A stretch of 64,000 nt of DNA, from the NCBI RefSeq assembly GCF_900113735.1, contig NZ_FOQM01000023.1:62001-126000 (forward strand), in the 5' to 3' direction. Below, piece by piece: positions 19,901-27,047 of the stretch. The notes under the pieces are model-generated. The model was not told where the DNA came from. It ran no database searches and saw only the letters and a program-made list of their open reading frames with translations. The position numbers and the translations under genes are program-made. The stretch is from Bradyrhizobium sp. Gha (lineage in GTDB: Bacteria > Pseudomonadota > Alphaproteobacteria > Rhizobiales > Xanthobacteraceae). How positions within the stretch are numbered: the first letter of the stretch is position 1; every line of letters begins with the position of its first letter.

Positions 19901-20351
19901 CAGCCGAATGACCCCGGATCTGTCGTTCACGCAGGCCCTGGCGCGGGTGCGTCAAAGTGTGCTCGACGCGCATGCGCGCCAGGAGCTGCCGTTCAACATC
20001 CTGGCCGACCATCTGGAGCAGGAAGGCATCGATCCGGCATCGCTGCTCCAGGTCTATTTCACGCTGCAAAATCCGCTACGCCAGCCGCTCGACCTGCCTG
20101 CCGTCACGGTGCGATCGATTGGAAACGTGGCGCGCGAGGGCCAACCGGTGCTTCCGGTCGACCAGACCTGGCTCTCCCTGATGCTCAAGGAGCGCCCGAC
20201 CGGGATCACAGGCACCTGCAATTACAAGCGCGATTTGCTCGACGGCGGCATGGTCGGCACGTGGATGGAGGATCTCGTCGCGCTGCTGGCGTCCGCCATC
20301 GCGCACCCCAATACGCCGCTCGACCGGCTGCTCGCGCGCAGAGCGGCATGA
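13917..20351 (+). CDS. Nonribosomal peptide synthetase, A-T-C-A-T-C, no thioesterase
   Basis: 2144 residues. A1 (about 30-525) has LLTSGTAARPK, ETYGMTEAASQ and FRTGDLGYLDADGYLFIVGR; it is closer to acyl/oxalate-CoA ligases than to amino-acid A domains, so it may load a carboxylic-acid starter. T1 has its phosphopantetheine serine at 569 (GADSLAVTQ). C1 has HHLVTDG at about 758. A2 (about 1070-1590) has YTSGSSGTPKG near 1234, NAYGASECS, VKVRGYRIELKE and the catalytic Lys in AHGKLDRSAL. T2 serine is 1637 (GGHSLLAG). C2 has HHAIADG at 1838 and runs to the C-terminus. Aligned to GrsA, A2 shows Val in place of Asp235 (SFVISVWQFL). AAGGA sits only one base before the ATG at 13917; ATG 13956 with GGAG 11 bases upstream is an alternative. 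Product unknown. Confidence 0.93.
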   Translation: MALSGIASGAADGMDGASAETEIFADLGRGLAFHARTIGAAPALLAPGRSPLTYGALGTRIEHLVQTLRGVGIAPADRIAVALPRGADSALALIAVASACACVPINPDLTADELQRYFSELKLTALVTRADMNSASRDVARALDIAVIDFVPGPETDLGGCEFIGPTIGPACTSGAACADDDAFILLTSGTAARPKMVPLTHRNVCLSAQNAGRVLSLARHDRLLNVLPLFHAHGLISGLLTALAAGSSVIVTGGFDAPSFFGWMRDLQPTWYTAVPTIHRALLTAAEANPNRARSSSLRVIRSASSSLAPAILNGLEATFGVPVLETYGMTEAASQIAANPFELRKIGSVGRAAGPEIAIMDDAGRTLAHGERGEIMLRGPNMSRGYHNDEAATQAAFRNGWFRTGDLGYLDADGYLFIVGRIKDVINRGGQKVSPLEVEEVLLAHPAVLEAGVFAIPHAKLGENVAAVVVLRSNSEATSDQLRQFARKRLAAYKVPSLIRSVAALPKGASGKVKRNALAELISASDDHETQLPRGELETQLADIWASLLELPQVGVDQDVFALGADSLAVTQMRSRLREHFNVDFSFEDIFDCATVGALAARLENTAHRDPSLPAWRQAASEADAPLSFQQQRMYVLSRLDRTRYNYNVVEVALLRGELDIAALQASLASICERHEALRSVFVEREGEPVQHVLQAPPQFERIKLRPCPPDRRPAVVRREALRLAQYEFDLAREPPLKVTLLSFDKSSHALVVNVHHLVTDGWSQRLFWEALAAGYSAARKGSAAGLPSPGFQYRDFALWQQGWAQTPAAKEQLDYWRTQLDGVTTLPLRTDRPRPEVWSGRGARHYFEFTKALSADIRALSQDQGVTPFMALLAVFQCLLFRHTGHEDVATGSLIANRNQIESERLIGLFANTLVLRNDFGGDPTFGELLRRVRQVTLDAYRNQDLPIEEVLRALQIARRSDGNPLFRIMFILQNPSIEAARFPGLTARRLEIDPAVARFDITLELVEAEGRFSGFFEYATDLFDAGTIEGMADQFKTLLKAAIANPEQRITRLPLLTDAERRRLPAKGRSADFATRGNLCERFDQQANETPNAVAVSDGLSSLSYRELVRRSQAIARWLTREGLGTESVVALLAERGPNLLAAMIGVQRAGAAFLNLDPEQPPARLAIILGSSGAKVLLTGRAQSTIAGALLEPLPERIQVAELEDAIALNLIKPTRTRRRTSTGLAYLIYTSGSSGTPKGVMIEQRGLTNHLASLIAELGLTAKDVIAQTAPQSFVISVWQFLAGPMTGARVHVCGNAVVQDPMLLAREIEREGITVLEIVPSLLRVILERLDEAPMLRAFAKLRLLISTGEPLPVDLCRAWFARCPKVPLINAYGASECSDDVSLHRLTRAPDAATSNVPVGAPLPNTQLYVLDHNLEPQPVGVVGELCIGGAGVGRGYVNDPAQSRQRFIPDPFAREKGSRMYRTGDLARRRADGTIECLGRADLQVKVRGYRIELKEIEAALADHASVRAGIVEPRRDGNGDVRLIAHVVAKSGSQASANELRDFLKSRLPSHAIPSAFLFLDHVPLNAHGKLDRSALLAPAQQEAAGTEAAVPARRFTEKVLSDIWIDLLKVESIGVTDNFFDLGGHSLLAGQAMARVARALGVSLPIKTIFEAPTIEKLARLVDEAVAMKPQKPAADVPRLAESGPPAPSIAQDQMMRIEQNLPGLPLFNLPFAFHLEGPIDPRRLAQAIDDIVRRHESLRTAFGWNGGEPVSRVVAPAALGPVLTVETIGDGRPHNNKRRKALELRKLELLMTQETYTRIDTARAPLLRARLLRFHSEDHILLLTLHHAIADGWSVGVLFEELSNCYAALAGHRSGPPPRTPLAFSDVARWQRWWCGTEAARRQAADWAENLRDAAPLFDGGAHPGASTGHHPLSMARELVAGLTAYARQHNATLFMSLLTGLKVLLLARTGRTDISVATAMANRAQPDTERIIGPLENTVIVRSRMTPDLSFTQALARVRQSVLDAHARQELPFNILADHLEQEGIDPASLLQVYFTLQNPLRQPLDLPAVTVRSIGNVAREGQPVLPVDQTWLSLMLKERPTGITGTCNYKRDLLDGGMVGTWMEDLVALLASAIAHPNTPLDRLLARRAA

Positions 20352-20487
20352 GCTGCGGTAAGGGCAGACGAATAAGGGGGCACTCGCCAGAGCTGCGAAT
20401 GAGCAAGTTGCATCTTGATTATTTGGCGCCAGCGCGCAAGATTATTCCCGCGTTTCGATTTGTACTGATTTCAACCGGGGGAGTGTT

Positions 20488-20655
20488 ATGGGTTTCATCA
20501 AATTTACCAAGGGCACCTCGCTGAGCGACAAGGACCGCAAGGCGCTGCAAAAACTTCTCACCGACGAGAAGAAGAAGCTCCAGTCCGCTCTGAAGGAAGT
20601 CGATGCCAGTCTTTCGGTGCTGGGCGCCGGCAAAAAGGCCAAGAAGAAGAAGTAA
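20488..20655 (+). CDS. 55-residue Lys-rich helical protein inside the NRPS locus
   Basis: Small gene: ATG at 20488 preceded by a strong GGGGGAG Shine-Dalgarno, stop TAA at 20655. The protein starts MGFIKFTKGTSLSDKDRK, has a predicted amphipathic helix (KALQKLLTDEKKKLQSALKE), and ends in a poly-Lys tail (GKKAKKKK). Net charge is strongly positive. It is not MbtH-like: the tryptophans and NxExQ pattern of that family are absent. It lies on the same strand between the NRPS and the phosphopantetheinyl transferase, with its own upstream space (20352-20487). No homologous family is recognised. A nucleic-acid-, membrane- or carrier-protein-binding role would be speculation. Confidence 0.7.
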   Translation: MGFIKFTKGTSLSDKDRKALQKLLTDEKKKLQSALKEVDASLSVLGAGKKAKKKK

Positions 20656-20787
20656 CATTCGTCGGCTGAGACGCCGCACGAATTTCGGATTTCACGTCCA
20701 GATTTGGGCCGCTCGCCTGTCGAGTTTGGGTCTTCCATAAGCTTGCGCCTGTAGACCGGCAAGCATCGACAAGAATTTGCCCGGGTG

Positions 20788-20804
20788 GACCGCGAGAAGC
20801 GGTC
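20788..20804. other. Short inverted repeat upstream of the phosphopantetheinyl transferase
   Basis: GACCGC (20788-20793) and GCGGTC (20799-20804) pair perfectly around GAGAA. It lies in the 228-base stretch 20656-20883 that otherwise shows no gene. No T-run follows, so it is not an intrinsic terminator; it could be an operator or mRNA structure. Confidence 0.35.
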
Positions 20805-20883
20805 TGCTCGATCGGTTCAGGTCGGTTGATTCTTCGGTCAGGGTCGGATTTGAACCTCCGCCCGGCGCTGTGGGACCGTTTGG

Positions 20884-21615
20884 ATGACAGACGACGGAAT
20901 TGAACTGTTTGTCGGATTGCTCGAGAGCATCGACACGCCTGACGCTGTCGATGCGTTTCGGCGGTTGCTCTCGGTCGACGAGCGGGTACGCGCCGAGCGC
21001 TTCAGGTTCGATCGGCATCAACGGCAATATATCCTCGCGCACGCGATGTTGCGCCTGGCGCTCTCGCACGCAGCACCTGAGGTCGCACCCAGCGACTGGT
21101 CGTTCTCGACCGGCCGCTACGGGCGGCCCTTTGTCGCGGCACCCGCCGCCGCGACGGCACTGCATTTCAGCCTGTCCCATACCGACGGTTGCGTCGCCTG
21201 CGTCGTGTCGAAGCATGAGACCGTCGGTGTCGACGTCGAGACCGTGTCGCGGCGTGGCGCGCCGCTGTCGACAGCGCTGCGATTCTTCGCGCCGGAGGAG
21301 GTCGAGGCACTGCGTGGCCTTCCCGAGCCCGCCGCAACCGAACGCTTCTTCGACTATTGGACGCTGAAGGAATCCTATCTGAAGGCCAGGGGCTTCGGGC
21401 TCAATCTGCCGCTCGATTCGTTCGCGATGCAGATCTCGCGGGAGGCGATCGGGATCAGCTTCAACAGCGATATCGCGGACGATCCCACCGGCTGGCGCTT
21501 CTCGCTGTGCTCGCCGTCGCCCTCGCATCGCCTCGCGATCGCAGACGGCTCGCGCGCCGCGGGTGGCCTTCGCATCACCCGCAACGCCTGGCCGCTCCAG
21601 GAAGCTGTGGCATGA
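20884..21615 (+). CDS. Sfp-type 4'-phosphopantetheinyl transferase
   Basis: Transfers the phosphopantetheine arm from CoA to the serine of carrier domains, presumably Ser569 and Ser1637 of the upstream synthetase. 243 residues with the family signatures: HQRQYILAHAMLRLALS in the N-half, FSLSHTDGCVACVV, the metal-binding VGVDVETVSRR near residue 115, and FFDYWTLKESYLKARGFG near residue 160. Length and motif order fit the Sfp/EntD class, not the short AcpS class. Its stop codon overlaps the start of the monooxygenase gene (ATGA, 21612-21615), so the pair is translationally coupled. Confidence 0.93.
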   Translation: MTDDGIELFVGLLESIDTPDAVDAFRRLLSVDERVRAERFRFDRHQRQYILAHAMLRLALSHAAPEVAPSDWSFSTGRYGRPFVAAPAAATALHFSLSHTDGCVACVVSKHETVGVDVETVSRRGAPLSTALRFFAPEEVEALRGLPEPAATERFFDYWTLKESYLKARGFGLNLPLDSFAMQISREAIGISFNSDIADDPTGWRFSLCSPSPSHRLAIADGSRAAGGLRITRNAWPLQEAVA

Positions 21616-22592
21616 TGCAGGCGCGGCTGCGGGTCTTTCCGGCGATTTCGCGCAACCGCGATCCCAAAAACTATGTCGGCGAGCTGATGCGTGTGGCAGA
21701 GTTCGCCGATCGCAACGGCTTCGAAGGCATTTTGCTGTTCGAAGGGAATGACGTCTTCGTCGAGCCGTGGGCCATGGCCCAGCACGTCATCGCGGCGACG
21801 ACGCGATCTTCGCCGCTGATCGCCGTCAATCCGGTCTATATGCACCCGTTCACGGCGGCGAAATTCGTGTCGTCCTTCGCGCAGCTCTACGGCCGCAAGA
21901 TCTATCTCAACATGATCACCGGCACCGCGGTCAGCGATCTGCAGGGACTCGGTGACGAACAATCGCATGCCGACCGCTATGTCAGGCTCGGCGAATTCAT
22001 CGGGCTGACGCGCCAACTGCTCATGAGCCCACGCCCGGTCAATGTCGAGGGGCGGTTCTATCGCGCCAGAAATCTGCAATTGCGACCGCGCCCGCCGGCG
22101 GAGTTGATGCCGGAATTCCTGATCGCTGGGCAATCGGACGCGGCGCAGCGCGTCGCAGAGGAGACAGGTTGCATCAAGATGCAGATGCTGCCGCCCGATC
22201 TCGACCGCGGCATCAACGCATCAGGAATGAATTTCGGCATCTTCGCGCGCGAGAGCGGCGAGGAGGCACGACGGGCCGCCAAGGCGCGCTTCCGCGACAA
22301 CGCTGACGATCGCGAGCTTCTCGCGCTGACGGTGGAGAACTCGGATTCCGTCTGGAAGCGGCGGCTCTATGAGGGGCAGAGCGGCGAGCTTGCCGACAAT
22401 GGCTATTGGCTGCTGCCCTACCTCACCTTCCAGGCCGACTGCCCGTATCTGGTCGGCGGCTATGCCGAGATCGGCGCGAAGCTGAAGGAGTTTGCCGGCA
22501 AGGGCCTGACCACCGTCATGCTCGACATGGTCGCGGATGAGGCCGAGATGCAGCACGTCTGCAAGGCGCTGAGGGCGAGCGGGATGCTTTAG
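21612..22592 (+). CDS. Luciferase-like (LLM) FMN-dependent monooxygenase
   Basis: 326 residues from the ATG at 21612, inside the upstream stop; the open frame begins earlier at 21357 but that part is the transferase in another frame. TIM-barrel bacterial-luciferase-like features include EFADRNGFEGILLFEGND, AVNPVYMHPFTAAKF and LNMITGTAVSDLQ; the alkanesulfonate-monooxygenase branch has this GTA(V)-L-LG-D pattern. Such enzymes use reduced flavin supplied by a partner reductase to hydroxylate or cleave C-S or C-N bonds. Coupling to the phosphopantetheinyl transferase suggests it tailors the synthetase product, but a sulfonate-scavenging role is possible. No reductase gene is seen nearby. Confidence 0.88.
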   Translation: MMQARLRVFPAISRNRDPKNYVGELMRVAEFADRNGFEGILLFEGNDVFVEPWAMAQHVIAATTRSSPLIAVNPVYMHPFTAAKFVSSFAQLYGRKIYLNMITGTAVSDLQGLGDEQSHADRYVRLGEFIGLTRQLLMSPRPVNVEGRFYRARNLQLRPRPPAELMPEFLIAGQSDAAQRVAEETGCIKMQMLPPDLDRGINASGMNFGIFARESGEEARRAAKARFRDNADDRELLALTVENSDSVWKRRLYEGQSGELADNGYWLLPYLTFQADCPYLVGGYAEIGAKLKEFAGKGLTTVMLDMVADEAEMQHVCKALRASGML

Positions 22593-22619
22593 CTACTTAT
22601 CACACTGCATCTACGCCGT

Positions 22620-22697
22620 CATCGTGAGCGCAGCGAATCCAGAGTTTCTCCGCGCGTCTGGATTCTCTTCGCTGCGCTCGCAACGAGGGAGAATGAG
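22620..22697. repeat. Intergenic palindromic repeat (REP-like)
   Basis: GAGCGCAGCGAATCCAGA (22626-22643) is matched by its reverse complement with a 5-base insertion at 22657-22679. It lies between the convergent monooxygenase and deacetylase genes. The core (GAGCG.AGCGAA...TCCAGA) also occurs at 33944-34031, so they belong to one family. Confidence 0.75.
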
Positions 22698-22703
22698 GCC
22701 ACT

Positions 22704-23729
22704 TCACCGCGTTTCCTCGAACCCCGCCAGCACCGAGGTCAGGTTGGCGCCGAGAATGTCCGAGAGATAGCCGCCCTCCTGCACGAACACGGTCGGCAGG
22801 CCCAGCTTCGCGATGGCCTGGCCGATGCGGCGGAAGCCCGCCGTGGTGACGGCGAGCCCCTTCAGCGGATCGTGCTCGGAAGCATCGAGGCCGAGCGCGA
22901 TCACGAGCGCGCCGGGCGCAAAGGACTCGATTGCCCTGCGCGCGACGTCCATCGCCTTGAGATAGCCGTCATCGCCGGTGCCGATCGTCAGAGGGATATT
23001 GAGATTGGCGCCGAGGCCAGGGCCCTCGCCGCGCTCATGCGCGTAGCCCCATACATAGGGATAATAGGCGATCGGATCGGCGTGGATCGAGATCGTGTAG
23101 ACATCAGGCCGCGCGTAGAAGATGCCCTGCGTGCCGTTGCCGTGATGGACGTCAACGTCGAGGATCACGATGCGCTCGTGCTCGAGCCGCAGATGCGCCG
23201 CGGCGATCGCGCTGTTGTTGAGGAAGCAGAAGCCGCCGGCCATGTCGCGATAGGCGTGATGGCCGGGCGGACGGCAAAGCGCATAGGTGGCGTCCTCACC
23301 GTCCATCACCATCTGCGCCGCCGTCACCGCAACGTCGGTGGCGGCGCAAGCGGCGGCCCAAGTGCCGGGACCGATCGGCGCCGCCGTATCAGCCGTGTGC
23401 CAGCCGAGCTTGCCGACGATGTGTGTCGGATACGTCGCGGCGTGGCGCACGGGATGGACGTTGCCGATCATCTCGGGACCGGAATCGCCGAGCGCCGTCC
23501 AGGCGTCCCAGGCTTCACTCAGGAACGACAAATATTCCGGGCTGTGAATGCGGGCACGCGGGCCCTGGCCGAACCTGGTCGGCTCGACCAGTTGATGCTT
23601 GCCGTCCTTCAAACCCTTGAGCAGGCGATCGGCGCGCTCGGGCTGCTCGGTGGTGCGCTTGACGACACCGCGAACCAGAAAGAATTGCGGATCGTGGCTA
23701 CGATGCAGTTCGGTATGGACGGCTTTCAC
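22704..23729 (-). CDS. Histone-deacetylase-fold acetylpolyamine amidohydrolase-like enzyme
   Basis: Zn-dependent deacetylase of 341 residues, the same length as I recall for the Mycoplana acetylpolyamine amidohydrolase. Motifs: LCRPPGHHAYRDMAGGFC with the His-His pair near residue 155, NNSAIAAA, then ILDVDVHHGNGTQGIFY with the Zn ligands Asp and His near residue 190, and GLDASEHDPL near 278 with the third Zn ligand Asp. GGFRRIGQ-like and FVQEGGY segments complete the fold. It would remove acetyl groups from acetylated polyamines or lysine side chains in the cytoplasm. Gene stands alone on the minus strand, convergent with the monooxygenase gene. Substrate assignment to polyamines rests on overall resemblance and length. 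Confidence 0.88.
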   Translation of the reverse strand: MKAVHTELHRSHDPQFFLVRGVVKRTTEQPERADRLLKGLKDGKHQLVEPTRFGQGPRARIHSPEYLSFLSEAWDAWTALGDSGPEMIGNVHPVRHAATYPTHIVGKLGWHTADTAAPIGPGTWAAACAATDVAVTAAQMVMDGEDATYALCRPPGHHAYRDMAGGFCFLNNSAIAAAHLRLEHERIVILDVDVHHGNGTQGIFYARPDVYTISIHADPIAYYPYVWGYAHERGEGPGLGANLNIPLTIGTGDDGYLKAMDVARRAIESFAPGALVIALGLDASEHDPLKGLAVTTAGFRRIGQAIAKLGLPTVFVQEGGYLSDILGANLTSVLAGFEETR

Positions 23730-23857
23730 TCAACACTCCCGTAGTCACGTTTGACGATGCCCCTGACGTCTTGATCCCTGTAGCCCACGGATGCAAGCGA
23801 GAAGAATACCGCCTCAGGGCCGCGGCTCTGCGCCGAGAGCAGAGCGCTGTGACCTCC

Positions 23858-24799
23858 CTAACAGCGGCCGCGCTGGAGACAGTGCTCGCGGCCTTGCTGG
23901 TCCGTGCGGAAGGATTCGATGAAACCGCCCTGGCGCTGGGTAACGAAGACGGTCTTGCCATCGCTGCCACCGAAGGCGAGGTTGGTCGGCTCCTTCCCCT
24001 TCAGCGCGATCTCATGCTCGACCGCCCCGTTGGGCTTCATCAACGCGATCGTGCCCTTGAGAATGCGCGCGACGTAGAGGCGGCCGGCGACGTCAGTGCG
24101 AAGGCCGTCGATGGTATCGGGCTGGAACGCCTTGACCAGCCGTGCGCCGGTGAGGTCGTTGCCGCTGATGGTGTAGGACCAGACCTGGCCATTGCTGGAT
24201 TCGCCGACATAAAGCGTCTTGCCGTCAGGGCCGAGATCGATACCGTTGGTAGTGCCCATCGCACGCGGCGCCGTCATGATTTGTCCCTGCACCGCGCCGT
24301 CGGCAGTTTTCGCGATGCGCCAGATGTGGCCTTCCCGGCCCTTCCAGTTCGGATCGCTCGCATAGATCGTGCCATCGTGGGCGATGGTGATGTCGTTCGG
24401 CTGGTTCATCTCGTCGGAATGAAACCAGACAACCGGCTCGGTCGCGCCCTTCGGGATCGCAAAGATGTTGTGCTTCTTGTAGTCGGCGATGAACATCGTG
24501 CCGCTGCGATCGAAGCGGATGGCGTTGCCGATGCTGCCTTCGGGAAGTGCCGTGAAGGCTTCCGACGCCGCGCCGCCCGCGGGCAATCTGCCGATGGTGC
24601 CGGGCTTGCCGAAATTGACGACGAAGAGGTTGCCATCGAGATCGACGGCGGGCCCTTCGATACCGTGTGTATATTCGTCGGCGGGCGTCACCTGCACGCT
24701 TTCGAACAGCTTCGTCTCGGCAGCGAAGAGCGGCGTCGCGACGACGAGCAGAATACTACTGCACAGGCACCAGAAATTCCTGCCGGATGTAATAGCCAT
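23858..24799 (-). CDS. Exported SMP-30/gluconolactonase-like beta-propeller protein
   Basis: 313 residues with a signal peptide (FWCLCSSILLVVATPLFAAE). The mature part shows repeated propeller-type strands with Gly-Asn-x-(aromatic) turns: GPAVDLDGNLFVVNFGKPGT, RFDRSGTMFIADYKKHNIF, TIAHDGTIYASDPNWKGREG, and GIDLGPDGKTLYVGESSNG. These are the Ca2+-binding and blade motifs of the SMP-30/gluconolactonase family. It overlaps the 3' end of the upstream 694-residue gene by 44 bases on the same strand, so the two periplasmic propellers are very likely co-expressed. Lactonase activity is possible but no catalytic confirmation is visible. Confidence 0.85.
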   Translation of the reverse strand: MAITSGRNFWCLCSSILLVVATPLFAAETKLFESVQVTPADEYTHGIEGPAVDLDGNLFVVNFGKPGTIGRLPAGGAASEAFTALPEGSIGNAIRFDRSGTMFIADYKKHNIFAIPKGATEPVVWFHSDEMNQPNDITIAHDGTIYASDPNWKGREGHIWRIAKTADGAVQGQIMTAPRAMGTTNGIDLGPDGKTLYVGESSNGQVWSYTISGNDLTGARLVKAFQPDTIDGLRTDVAGRLYVARILKGTIALMKPNGAVEHEIALKGKEPTNLAFGGSDGKTVFVTQRQGGFIESFRTDQQGREHCLQRGRC

Positions 24800-26840
24800 C
24801 GTCGTCGCTGCACTCGCCGTTCAAGTAAGGATCGGCCGGCCGGAAGAAACGGCTGAAGCCCGGTTTGTCTACAGCGTTCCTTTGTGTCACGACGACGACC
24901 CTGGCAGCCGGTATTTCGCCGCATTCCTTGTTGGTCTTGTCGGTCTTGGCAAAGAATTTGCGCTGCGGCAGGCCGAGCTTGATGCGCATCGGCGTGCCCG
25001 GAACCATCTTGGCCACGAGCAGGTCGACGGTGGTGAGCAAAGCCGCGTAACCGGGCTCGGTCTTCGGCAGTCCCTCGCCGCCCGGCGGCATCAGCTTTTC
25101 CGCGCCGATGCCGCGCAGCCGTGTGCGCAGCTTGCCGGAGGTCGGATCGCCCGGAAAGATCCATCCGTCCTGCGACAGCATGAACCGGAGCACGGTGGCG
25201 TCCTTGTCGGCGTCCGACTGTCCTTCCTTCAGGCCGAAATCGGAATGGCAGCCGACGCAGTGCTTCTCGACGAGGTTCTTGCGCAACGTGGTGAGCCGGA
25301 TCCTGTCCTGTGCATCCTTGGCGACGAAGCCAGCGAGCTGGTCGATCAGCGCCTGGCTGCGGGTGTCGCACGGCAGCGGCGGCGGGGGATCGCCCGCGGC
25401 ACGATCGATGCGGATGATGGTCTGGTTCTTGTCCTCGACCAGCCAGATCGCGCCGTCCTCCGCGATCGTCATCCCGACCGGCGCGCCCTGCGGCCGCGCC
25501 CCGTTGACGCGGTGCCAGCCGGCGATCAGCTCATCGAACGGTGCGGCGGCGACATCACCGGCGTCGGTCTGAAAGCTGTGGGTCGGGTCGGCCGCACAAC
25601 TGACGTGATAGCGCACCGGCGCCGGAGCCGGCTTCGGAAAACCGTGATCGTCGACGTCATAGATCAGCACGCGGCTGCCGGTCGGGCGATAACCGTGCAG
25701 GCCGACCAGCAGCTTGCCCTCCAGCTCCGGAAATTTCGTACCGTGATAATACAGCATCGCAAGCGGCGCGCCGTGCGGCGGCAGTAGCGAGAACGGCGCC
25801 TTGTAGAGCGCATTTCCGGTGCAAAGCGATTTGTAGACGCCGGATAGCAGCACCAGTTTGAATTCGGGGCTGGGCGTCGACAAGTCGTAGCAATAAGGCC
25901 AGCCATAATGCTTGCCCTGCTCGATCGCGTTGATCTCCTCGTTCGGCTTGAAGAGATCGGGCAGGTCCCGGCCGTTCTCGCCCTGCAGGAAGGCGTAGCC
26001 GGCATCGGGAAAGCTGGGGTGCAGCGCCAGCGCCATCGAATTGCGCAGGCCTCGCGCGTAAATCGTGTGGGGCGGATCTGGATCGTTCGCCTTCAGGGCC
26101 GCGAAGACGCCGCCCGACGGTGGCGTGAACAGCCAGATCGCCGCCATGGCGGAAGGGCCTTCCGCCGGCGCACAGGGTTTCGTGATCGGCGCCGGCGAGA
26201 TGCAATCGTCGCTGTGGGCGCCGACATTGACGAACAGCCGCCCGTTACGATCGAACACGAATTGCTTGAGCGGATGCGCACTTTCCTCGATCCTGGTGCC
26301 GTCGGGCAGCGTGATGCGGCGGCCGGGCATGTGGCGGATGATGGTCTCGAGCGTGCCGCGCGGATTGTCCGCCAGCGGATCAAAACGAAAGATCGTCTCG
26401 TCAGTCGAGGCATAGAGCTTCTTGTCCGGCCCGATCACGAGGCCGAACGGATATTCCACCCCGGTCAGGAGTTCCTTGAGCCGCTGGCCGCCCGCGGCAT
26501 GGGGATCGAGCAGCAAAAGCCGTCCATCGTTGCGGCCCCAGCCGCCCATGTCGGCGACCACGAACAGATCACGGCCGGGCACCTGGATGATCGACCGTGG
26601 AAACTTGAGATGCTCCTCCTCGCTGGCAACGAGGCCAGCGCAAAAGCCCGCCTTCATGTCGATCTGAACCCTGGGAAAAGCGAGATCGCCGCTGCCGCAG
26701 GTCTCGGTCCCCACCACATAACCGCTCTTCCTGACCGGCTCGGATGCGGCCGGCGACGCGAAACCGAGAAGGATCGCGACGACGGCAGCGACACCCACGC
26801 ACAAGCTTCGGCGTCCATCCTGGAATGTGAGCTGAGTCAC
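24756..26840 (-). CDS. Periplasmic sugar-dehydrogenase-like beta-propeller with one c-type heme motif
   Basis: 694 residues, signal peptide LCVGVAAVVAILLGFASPAA ending before SEPV. The first ~470 residues are a propeller of the soluble PQQ glucose/sorbosone dehydrogenase type (RDLFVVADMGGWGRNDGRLL, FDRNGRLFVNVGAHSDDC, ARGLRNSMALALHPSFPDAG, EINAIEQGKHYGWPYCYD). A C-terminal segment holds a single heme-attachment motif, EKHCVGCHS, near residue 550, and a distal Met-rich stretch (GAEKLMPPGGEGLPK) that fits a heme-c domain. This suggests a fused dehydrogenase-cytochrome c that passes electrons from a sugar or aldehyde to the respiratory chain. PQQ binding residues were not checked. Confidence 0.82.
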   Translation of the reverse strand: MTQLTFQDGRRSLCVGVAAVVAILLGFASPAASEPVRKSGYVVGTETCGSGDLAFPRVQIDMKAGFCAGLVASEEEHLKFPRSIIQVPGRDLFVVADMGGWGRNDGRLLLLDPHAAGGQRLKELLTGVEYPFGLVIGPDKKLYASTDETIFRFDPLADNPRGTLETIIRHMPGRRITLPDGTRIEESAHPLKQFVFDRNGRLFVNVGAHSDDCISPAPITKPCAPAEGPSAMAAIWLFTPPSGGVFAALKANDPDPPHTIYARGLRNSMALALHPSFPDAGYAFLQGENGRDLPDLFKPNEEINAIEQGKHYGWPYCYDLSTPSPEFKLVLLSGVYKSLCTGNALYKAPFSLLPPHGAPLAMLYYHGTKFPELEGKLLVGLHGYRPTGSRVLIYDVDDHGFPKPAPAPVRYHVSCAADPTHSFQTDAGDVAAAPFDELIAGWHRVNGARPQGAPVGMTIAEDGAIWLVEDKNQTIIRIDRAAGDPPPPLPCDTRSQALIDQLAGFVAKDAQDRIRLTTLRKNLVEKHCVGCHSDFGLKEGQSDADKDATVLRFMLSQDGWIFPGDPTSGKLRTRLRGIGAEKLMPPGGEGLPKTEPGYAALLTTVDLLVAKMVPGTPMRIKLGLPQRKFFAKTDKTNKECGEIPAARVVVVTQRNAVDKPGFSRFFRPADPYLNGECSDDDGYYIRQEFLVPVQ

Positions 26841-27047
26841 AGCGGCCTCCCCGACCTTCGGCCGATGGTTGTTCCATGCTGTACCGGCGCCGTCCAGTTG
26901 AACCTCACCCGGCTGTGATCAAACCCGCGGGGCTCTTGGTGCCGACCAATCTCCGTAGATTCCCTTACCGGGTTCAGCCCGAATATTTTTCGCGCTGTGC
27001 GGGTGGTACCGATATGCGATCCAAATCGCTTTCCAGAGGAGGCGTGT

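Noticed and set aside
20830..20860. tRNA-like T-loop (GGTTCAAATCC on the minus strand)
   Set aside because: The flanking bases do not form a T-stem, and no acceptor or anticodon arm fits around it, so I do not call a tRNA or attachment site.
23698..23970. Small minus-strand ORF at the start of the deacetylase gene
   Set aside because: Ser/Arg/Ala-rich, overlaps two real genes and lacks a ribosome-binding site.
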